From the NCBI GenBank assembly GCA_002070565.1, contig MWDM01000006.1:1-56228 (forward strand): DNA of 56,228 nucleotides, read 5' to 3'. Position 1 is the first letter of the stretch. Each line of letters starts with the position of its first letter. This document shows, one piece after another, positions 50,804 to 56,228 of the stretch. The notes beneath the pieces were generated by a model. That model was not told the origin of the DNA. It made no database searches and saw only the letters and a list, made by a program, of their open reading frames with translations. A program made the position numbers and the translations under genes. The DNA is from Bacteroidetes bacterium ADurb.Bin139 (GTDB lineage: Bacteria > Bacteroidota > Bacteroidia > Bacteroidales > UBA932).

Positions 50804-51340
50804 ATGGAACGCATAACCCTACAAGATAAGTCTTTCAGGACATACATCCCGTATCAGGAAATTGACAAGGCCATTGAACAGGTGGCCGCGGCATTGAACA
50901 GAGACCTTGGTAACGTTGATAAGCCTGTTTTTATAGGAATTCTAAACGGTTCGTTCATGTTTGCAGCAGACCTGCTTAAAAAGATCACCCTGAACTGTGT
51001 GGTCACTTTTGTAAAACTGGCCTCTTACAGCGGCATCTGCAGCACGGGAAAGGTACGGGAGCTGGTGGGCCTGGGCACAGACATAACCGACAGAACGGTT
51101 ATCGTGGTTGAGGATGTGGTGGATAGTGGAAAAACCATTGAAAAACTGGTAGAAGACCTGAAAAAAAGAAATCCCCGGAAGATCATGATATGCACCCTGC
51201 TCTTCAAACCCGATGCCTATCAGGGCAAAATCCCCATAGATTATGCCTGTATCAGGATCCCCAACGATTTTGTTGTAGGTTATGGTTTGGATTACAACGA
51301 TCTGGGAAGACAACTCAAAGACCTTTACGTAATAGATTAA
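50804..51340 (+). CDS. hpt: Hypoxanthine phosphoribosyltransferase
   Basis: A 178-residue purine-salvage enzyme. 'GILNGSFMFAADLLKKI' , 'VTFVKLASY', the PRPP loop 'VIVVEDVVDSGKTIEKL' and 'FVVGYGLDYNDLGRQLKDLYVI' are standard. It precedes adk by 3 bp in a plus-strand unit hpt-adk-obgE-PAP2-lplA. Confidence 0.95.
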   Translation: MERITLQDKSFRTYIPYQEIDKAIEQVAAALNRDLGNVDKPVFIGILNGSFMFAADLLKKITLNCVVTFVKLASYSGICSTGKVRELVGLGTDITDRTVIVVEDVVDSGKTIEKLVEDLKKRNPRKIMICTLLFKPDAYQGKIPIDYACIRIPNDFVVGYGLDYNDLGRQLKDLYVID

Positions 51341-51343
51341 ACT

Positions 51344-51919
51344 ATGCTCAATATTATTATTGCAGGCCCGCCGGGATCCGGCAAGGGAACACTGGCCAAA
51401 CTGATGATCGATAAATTCGGATTTGTTCATTTGTCTACCGGAGATATGCTCCGCAATGAAATCGGGCTGGGTTCGCCTCTGGGAAAGGAAGTGGAATCCA
51501 TACTGGCCAGAGGGGACCTGGTATCGGACCAGATTGTGATTTCCCTGATTGCTAACAATGTGAAAGCCAATCCGGGAGCCCGCGGTTTTCTTTTTGACGG
51601 TTTTCCAAGAACTTTGCCGCAGGCAGAAGCATTGGATGATTTTTTGGAAAAAACGGGGCACCCGCTTAAACTGATGATCCAGCTGGAAGTTGATGACGCT
51701 GTCTGCGAGATGCGCCTGTTGCGCCGCGGGGGCATAGAGAACCGGCCCGATGACATGGATGTGGAAAGGGTACGTCACCGCCTGGCTACCTATTATGCCC
51801 AGACAGTGCCCATCATAGACCATTATAAGAAACAGGGTAAATTCATAGCTGTTGATAGTTCAAAAACACCGGAATATACACTCAACCAGGTCAGTGAATG
51901 TCTGAAACCAATTTTGTAG
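51344..51919 (+). CDS. adk: Adenylate kinase (short form)
   Basis: A 191-residue kinase interconverting AMP, ATP and ADP. P-loop 'AGPPGSGKGTLAKLM', 'STGDMLRNEI' and 'FLFDGFPRTLPQAE' are clear; the LID is short ('RRGGIENRPDDMD'), without zinc cysteines. It overlaps obgE by 22 bp. Confidence 0.96.
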   Translation: MLNIIIAGPPGSGKGTLAKLMIDKFGFVHLSTGDMLRNEIGLGSPLGKEVESILARGDLVSDQIVISLIANNVKANPGARGFLFDGFPRTLPQAEALDDFLEKTGHPLKLMIQLEVDDAVCEMRLLRRGGIENRPDDMDVERVRHRLATYYAQTVPIIDHYKKQGKFIAVDSSKTPEYTLNQVSECLKPIL

Positions 51920-52893
51920 ACTATATAAAATTGTTTTGCGCCTCGGGCAACGGCGGCGCCGGATCTGTGCATCTGCTGCGTGCCAAGTACGTTCCAAAAG
52001 GCGGACCCGACGGAGGCGACGGAGGCCGGGGAGGTCATATCATACTCAAAGTAAATCCGCAATTCTGGACTCTGATCCACCTCAAATACAGAAAGAACGT
52101 ACGTGCAGAACATGGAAAACCCGGCAGGGGCAACCTGGCACACGGGGCAGACGGCAAGGATGTGATATTGGAAGTTCCGCCGGGGACCGTTGTCAAAAGT
52201 GCAGATGACCAGGAAATAATTACAGAACTCACTAAACCCGGAGAAGAATTCATCCTGTGCAAAGGAGGCCGCGGCGGTCTGGGCAACAATCATTTCAAAA
52301 CGGCCACCCGCCAGACACCGCGTTTCGCCCAGCCCGGTGAAAATGGACAGGAGGGCTGGTTTATCCTGGAACTGAAATTGCTGGCCGATGTGGGTCTGGT
52401 CGGATTCCCGAACGCCGGAAAGTCTACCCTTCTGTCAACCGTATCGGCAGCCAGGCCAAAAATCGCCGATTATCCCTTCACCACCCTCGGACCGCAACTG
52501 GGTATTGTATCCCTGCCCGACAACCGGTCCTTTGTCATGGCCGATATCCCGGGCATCATCCAGGGAGCACACCAGGGCCGGGGGCTGGGACTGCGGTTTC
52601 TCCGGCACATTGAACGCAATTCCATACTGCTGTTCATGGTGCCGGCAGACAGCCCGGATGTTACAGCAGAATACCGGGTATTGCTCAGGGAACTGGAAAA
52701 ATTCAAACCCCAGCTGCTGGACAAACATCGCATGCTGGCCGTTACAAAGGCTGACCTTCTGGACCAGGCCGCAGAACGGTCACTTCGCCGCCACCTGCCC
52801 CGTTCCCTGCCCGTGTTGCTCATCTCTTCCATAACGGGGAAGAATATTCCCCAATTAAAGGAGCAAATATGGAACATATTGTGGAATCAATAA
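51898..52893 (+). CDS. obgE: GTPase ObgE/CgtA
   Basis: A 331-residue Obg GTPase in 50S assembly and stress signalling. The glycine-rich Obg domain (about 1-160; 'GGPDGGDGGRGG', 'KGGRGGLGN') precedes the G domain with 'GFPNAGKSTLLSTVS', 'DIPGIIQGAHQGRGLG' and 'TKADLL'. There is no extra C-terminal domain. It overlaps the PAP2 gene by 25 bp. Confidence 0.97.
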   Translation: MSETNFVDYIKLFCASGNGGAGSVHLLRAKYVPKGGPDGGDGGRGGHIILKVNPQFWTLIHLKYRKNVRAEHGKPGRGNLAHGADGKDVILEVPPGTVVKSADDQEIITELTKPGEEFILCKGGRGGLGNNHFKTATRQTPRFAQPGENGQEGWFILELKLLADVGLVGFPNAGKSTLLSTVSAARPKIADYPFTTLGPQLGIVSLPDNRSFVMADIPGIIQGAHQGRGLGLRFLRHIERNSILLFMVPADSPDVTAEYRVLLRELEKFKPQLLDKHRMLAVTKADLLDQAAERSLRRHLPRSLPVLLISSITGKNIPQLKEQIWNILWNQ

Positions 52894-53456
52894 TCCAGCT
52901 GGACCACAAGCTTTTCTTCATACTGAACGGAGCACACTGCAGTTTTCTGGATCCAGTGATGAAAATCCTTTCCAATATTCCGGTATGGATACCCCTTTAC
53001 CTGTTCATTGCCGGGGGCTTTTTCCTGGTACTTCCCTGGCGTTACGCCCTTGCGGCCATCCTGGGCTTGTTGTTCACCTTCCTGCTCACAGACCAGGTTT
53101 CATCTGCCCTGATCAAAGAGTGGGTGCAACGTTTAAGACCTTCCCACATGCCGGGATGGGAAGGGACTTTCCGGCTGCTCGAGGATAAGGGAGGACTTTA
53201 TTCCTTTGTATCTTCACATGCCGGCAATTGTTTTGGTCTGGCCTGCTTTTCCAGCCTGGTGTACAGAAAGAAATGGTATACCTCCGGAATATATTTATGG
53301 GCGGGACTCGTTTCCTACAGCAGGATTTATGTAGGCAAACATTTTCCTCTGGACGTGCTCTGCGGAGCCCTTATAGGTCTTGCCCTGGGATGGGCTGTTT
53401 ACAGGTTGTATCAACGGGTCTGTCGTAAAATTGCGGGGAAATGCGCTGTATCATAG
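52869..53456 (+). CDS. PAP2-family membrane phosphatase
   Basis: A 195-residue membrane protein with about five helices and the three PAP2 motifs in order: 'KEWVQRLRPS' (KxxxxxxRP, about 80), 'SSHAGNCF' (about 115; a Ser-Gly to Ser-Ser variant of PSGH) and 'SRIYVGKHFPLD' (SRx5HxxxD, about 150). Possible substrates are lipid phosphates or undecaprenyl diphosphate. It overlaps lplA by 16 bp. Confidence 0.9.
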   Translation: MEHIVESIIQLDHKLFFILNGAHCSFLDPVMKILSNIPVWIPLYLFIAGGFFLVLPWRYALAAILGLLFTFLLTDQVSSALIKEWVQRLRPSHMPGWEGTFRLLEDKGGLYSFVSSHAGNCFGLACFSSLVYRKKWYTSGIYLWAGLVSYSRIYVGKHFPLDVLCGALIGLALGWAVYRLYQRVCRKIAGKCAVS

Positions 53457-54427
53457 ATCAGACAACAGACCCCTACTGGAACCTGGCGGTGGAAGAATAC
53501 CTGCTGACCGGAACCAATGAACCAATATTCCGGCTGTGGAGGAATGCCCAATCCATTATCGTGGGAAGGAACCAGAATACACAAGACCAGATCAATACCA
53601 AGTATGTGAGGGAACACGATATCCCGGTAGTTCGCAGGCTGAGCGGCGGGGGCGCCGTTTTTCACGACCTGGGCAATATCAATTATTCTTTTATGGACCA
53701 ATACCTGCCAGGATCCGATACCGGAAGTACCTTTACCCGTTTTACAAAACCCATTCTGGATGCGTTGCATGCCCTCGGGGTTGGCGCAGCCCTGGAAGGA
53801 CGCAACGACCTGGTGGTTGACGGCCGCAAGTTCTCGGGAAACGCCATAGCACTGTACAAAAACCGTATTCTCATGCACGGAACCCTGCTCTTCAGCGCTT
53901 CCATAGGGGACTTGTCCCTGGCCTTGCAGGCTAAAGACAGGGAAAAGGGACGCGGGGTGGCAAGCAATCCCAGGCGGGTATGCAACTTATCTGAATACCT
54001 GCCCGAGGGCATGAAAACAGAGGATTTCCTGGATGTGCTGAAAAAACATATAGCCGGCAATCCGGACAAGCAAACCCGGGAACAGCCGCTGGACCCGGAT
54101 GAGTGCCGGATCATAGAAACACTTTGCAGGAACAAATACAGAACCTATGCCTGGAATTACGGCCGGGAAACGGGACAGGACACCCTTAGGCGGGAAAGGT
54201 TTGCGGGAGGTAATATTGAATTCCTGCTTACCGTTAAGGATGGGATCATAGAGGAAGTGAAGATCTATGGAGATTACTTTTTCCTTAAACCCACACAGGA
54301 AATTGAACAGGCCCTGCGCGGATGTCCCCATAACCGGGAAGCCATCGCCTGCCGTCTGGCAGGTTTCACATTGGATGACTATTTTGGCGACATGCCGCGG
54401 CAAGGCCTGCTGGATCTATTTTTCTGA
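53441..54427 (+). CDS. lplA: Lipoate--protein ligase
   Basis: A 328-residue ligase attaching lipoate to lipoyl domains. '[20 protein letters not shown]' near 65, '[16 protein letters not shown]' near 125 and 'HGTLLFS' near 146 are the LplA active-site stretches, followed by the C-terminal accessory domain. It overlaps the convergent mutB gene by 12 bp. Confidence 0.95.
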   Translation: MRCIIDQTTDPYWNLAVEEYLLTGTNEPIFRLWRNAQSIIVGRNQNTQDQINTKYVREHDIPVVRRLSGGGAVFHDLGNINYSFMDQYLPGSDTGSTFTRFTKPILDALHALGVGAALEGRNDLVVDGRKFSGNAIALYKNRILMHGTLLFSASIGDLSLALQAKDREKGRGVASNPRRVCNLSEYLPEGMKTEDFLDVLKKHIAGNPDKQTREQPLDPDECRIIETLCRNKYRTYAWNYGRETGQDTLRRERFAGGNIEFLLTVKDGIIEEVKIYGDYFFLKPTQEIEQALRGCPHNREAIACRLAGFTLDDYFGDMPRQGLLDLFF

Positions 54428-56228
54428 CTGCTGCTCCAGTAATTCCAGCATCCTGATGGCGCACTGCGACACCGGGGTTCCTGGCCCGAATACGGCTACA
54501 GCACCTGCATCGTACAGTTGCTGGTAATCCTGGCCGGGGATCACCCCTCCCACAATAACCATAATGTCTTCACGTCCCATATCCCTGAGGGCTTTCACTA
54601 CCTGGGGTACGAGAGTCTTGTGGCCCGCGGCCAGGGAAGACACACCTATAATGTGCACATCGTTTTCTACAGCCTGGCGTGCTGCTTCTTCCGGTGTCTG
54701 GAACAGGGGGCCCATGTCAACATCAAATCCTATGTCGGCATAGCCGGTGGCTATCACCTTGGCTCCGCGGTCGTGTCCGTCCTGGCCCAGCTTGGCCACC
54801 ATGATGCGGGGCTGGCGGCCTTCCCTGGCAGCAAAGCGGGCTGCCATTTCCCTGGCCCTGGCAAAGTTAAGGTCATCCTTTACTTCCGATAAATAAACTC
54901 CCTTGTTCATACGAATTACAGCTTTATAACGTCCTGCTACTTTTTCGCAGGCATCCGAAATCTCACCCAGTGTAGCCCTGTTGCGGGCTGCTTCAACAGC
55001 CAGCTCCAGCAGATTCCCCGAATTATCGCCTGCTGCCCGGGTGAGCGCAGCCAGGGATGCTTCCACCTTTTTTGGATCCCTGTTCTTTTTGAGTTCCTCC
55101 AGGCGGGCTACTTGGGATAGACGGACCTTTGTGTTGTCTACATCCAGGATATCTATGGGGTCTTCCTTCTCCAGACGGTACTTGTTGACCCCTACCAGCA
55201 CTTTTTCTCCGGAATCGATCCTGGCCTGGGTACGTGCAGCCGCTTCCTCGATCCTGAGTTTGGGAATGCCGGTTTCTATGGCTTTGGCCATTCCACCCAG
55301 GTCTTCAATTTCCCGGATCAGTTCCCAGGCCTTGTGTGCCATCTGATGTGTCAGTGACTCGACATAATACGATCCGGCCCAGGGATCAATGCTCCTGCAT
55401 ATTTCGGTCTCGTCCTGCAGGTACAACTGGGTGTTGCGTGCGATCCTGGCCGAAAAATCAGTGGGCAGGGCAATGGCTTCGTCCAGGGCGTTGGTATGCA
55501 GGCTCTGGGTATGCCCTAGTGCGGCGGCCATGGCTTCTATGCAGGTACGGGCCACGTTGTTGAAGGGGTCCTGTTCTGTTAGCGACCAGCCCGAAGTCTG
55601 GCAATGCGTCCGCAGCGATAGTGATTTTGGATTTTTGGGATTGAAGGACTGAACAATTTTTGCCCATATCATACGTGCAGCGCGCATTTTGGCGATTTCT
55701 TCAAAATGGTTCATGCCAATTGCCCAGAAAAAAGAAATCCTGGGTGCAAAATCATCAATATCCAGACCGGCTTTCACCCCGGTACGAAGGTATTCCAGCC
55801 CGTCTGCCAGGGTATAGGCCATTTCAATTTCACTGGTTGCCCCGGCTTCCTGCATATGATAGCCAGAAACGGATATAGAATTGAAGCGCGGCATATTTCT
55901 GGCGGCATAGGAGAAAATATCGCCTACAATACGCATGGAAAATTCGGGTGGATAAATGTAAGTGTTTCGTACCATAAACTCTTTCAGGATGTCGTTCTGA
56001 ATGGTCCCGTTAAGTTCCTCCAGACGGGCACCCTGCTCCTGGCCTGCTACAATGTAAAAAGCCATGATGGGCAGCACCGCTCCGTTCATGGTCATGGATA
56101 CAGACATCTTGTTAAGCGGGATCTGATCAAAAAGCACCTTCATGTCTTCTACAGAGCAGATGCTTACCCCGGCTTTACCCACATCGCCCGTTACGCGCGG
56201 ATGGTCTGCATCGTAACCACGGTGGGTG
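54416..56228 (-). CDS. mutB: Methylmalonyl-CoA mutase large subunit, 5' end outside the window
   Basis: At least 603 residues of the B12-dependent mutase that interconverts methylmalonyl-CoA and succinyl-CoA (propionate pathway). The frame stays open to the edge ('[19 protein letters not shown]'), so the start is outside. The substrate barrel includes '[12 protein letters not shown]' and '[13 protein letters not shown]'; the C-terminal cobalamin domain has '[12 protein letters not shown]' (DxHxxG), 'VSSLAAGH' and '[10 protein letters not shown]'. Normal otherwise. Confidence 0.96.
   Translation of the reverse strand, partial: THRGYDADHPRVTGDVGKAGVSICSVEDMKVLFDQIPLNKMSVSMTMNGAVLPIMAFYIVAGQEQGARLEELNGTIQNDILKEFMVRNTYIYPPEFSMRIVGDIFSYAARNMPRFNSISVSGYHMQEAGATSEIEMAYTLADGLEYLRTGVKAGLDIDDFAPRISFFWAIGMNHFEEIAKMRAARMIWAKIVQSFNPKNPKSLSLRTHCQTSGWSLTEQDPFNNVARTCIEAMAAALGHTQSLHTNALDEAIALPTDFSARIARNTQLYLQDETEICRSIDPWAGSYYVESLTHQMAHKAWELIREIEDLGGMAKAIETGIPKLRIEEAAARTQARIDSGEKVLVGVNKYRLEKEDPIDILDVDNTKVRLSQVARLEELKKNRDPKKVEASLAALTRAAGDNSGNLLELAVEAARNRATLGEISDACEKVAGRYKAVIRMNKGVYLSEVKDDLNFARAREMAARFAAREGRQPRIMVAKLGQDGHDRGAKVIATGYADIGFDVDMGPLFQTPEEAARQAVENDVHIIGVSSLAAGHKTLVPQVVKALRDMGREDIMVIVGGVIPGQDYQQLYDAGAVAVFGPGTPVSQCAIRMLELLEQQSEK

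Overview
The window looks like chromosomal DNA of a Bacteroidetes bacterium, most likely Bacteroidales. The evidence is the TAnnTTTG promoter boxes in front of many genes, a type-2 isoleucyl-tRNA synthetase, a DksA-like protein without its full set of zinc cysteines, DUF4783, DUF5683 and DcaP-like proteins, a helix-hairpin-helix outer-membrane protein, and a fused glycogen synthase/phosphorylase. I cannot name a genus or species.

Layout. 1-74: start of a YdeI-like gene running off the left edge. 75-745: no gene, but three families of short inverted repeats. 800-889: tRNA-Ser(CGA) with its terminator. 1126-5671 (minus): ileS, dksA-like, lspA. 5729-6232: cvpA-like. 6301-10049: a compact cassette of a 105-aa membrane protein, a peptidase (C39) ABC exporter, two small ATGA-coupled peptides with matching double-glycine-type leaders, a hairpin terminator, and a CPBP membrane protease. 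10058-13437: tolC-like, HlyD/MacA-like adaptor and tsaB, with their own promoter. 13421-15533 (minus): a thioredoxin-fold protein without CxxC, HIT and greA. 15534-29982 (minus): xseA, xseB, a DcaP-like porin, glgB, debranching enzyme, GT4, GH57, GT3-GT35 fusion, ribF and a small membrane protein, almost without gaps. 30030-33949: ysxC, prs, nadE, a small Cys-tailed membrane protein, der. 33951-39599: DUF4783, rlmH, a large NtrY-like kinase, and a convergent NtrC-like regulator. 39676-42865: cmk, ispH and a shortened PriA-like protein that has lost its ATPase motifs. 42872-47235 (minus): parA, parB, DUF5683, MltD-like. 47315-56228: lipid kinase, HhH outer-membrane protein, purE, hpt, adk, obgE, PAP2, lplA and a partial mutB.

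The most interesting part is 6301-10049. The two peptides (74 and 67 aa) align in their leaders as G-F-x2-L-x5-C-x-(I/V)-T-(G/A)-G, which fits cleavage by the adjacent C39 exporter. The predicted mature parts are Gly-rich, helix-prone peptides of 49 and 43 residues. The CPBP protein is a plausible immunity factor, and TolC and adaptor genes lie next door. I read this as a candidate two-peptide bacteriocin system of Bacteroidetes.

Other points of note are the PriA-like pseudoenzyme, the storage-glycan operon headed by DNA-repair genes and a porin, the repeat cluster at 108-732, a greA leader hairpin that resembles a terminator, and a recurring geometry in which the -7 box ends only 4-5 nt before the ATG, predicting leaderless mRNAs for about six genes. 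All functional statements come from reading the sequence and from family knowledge; no database search was run.
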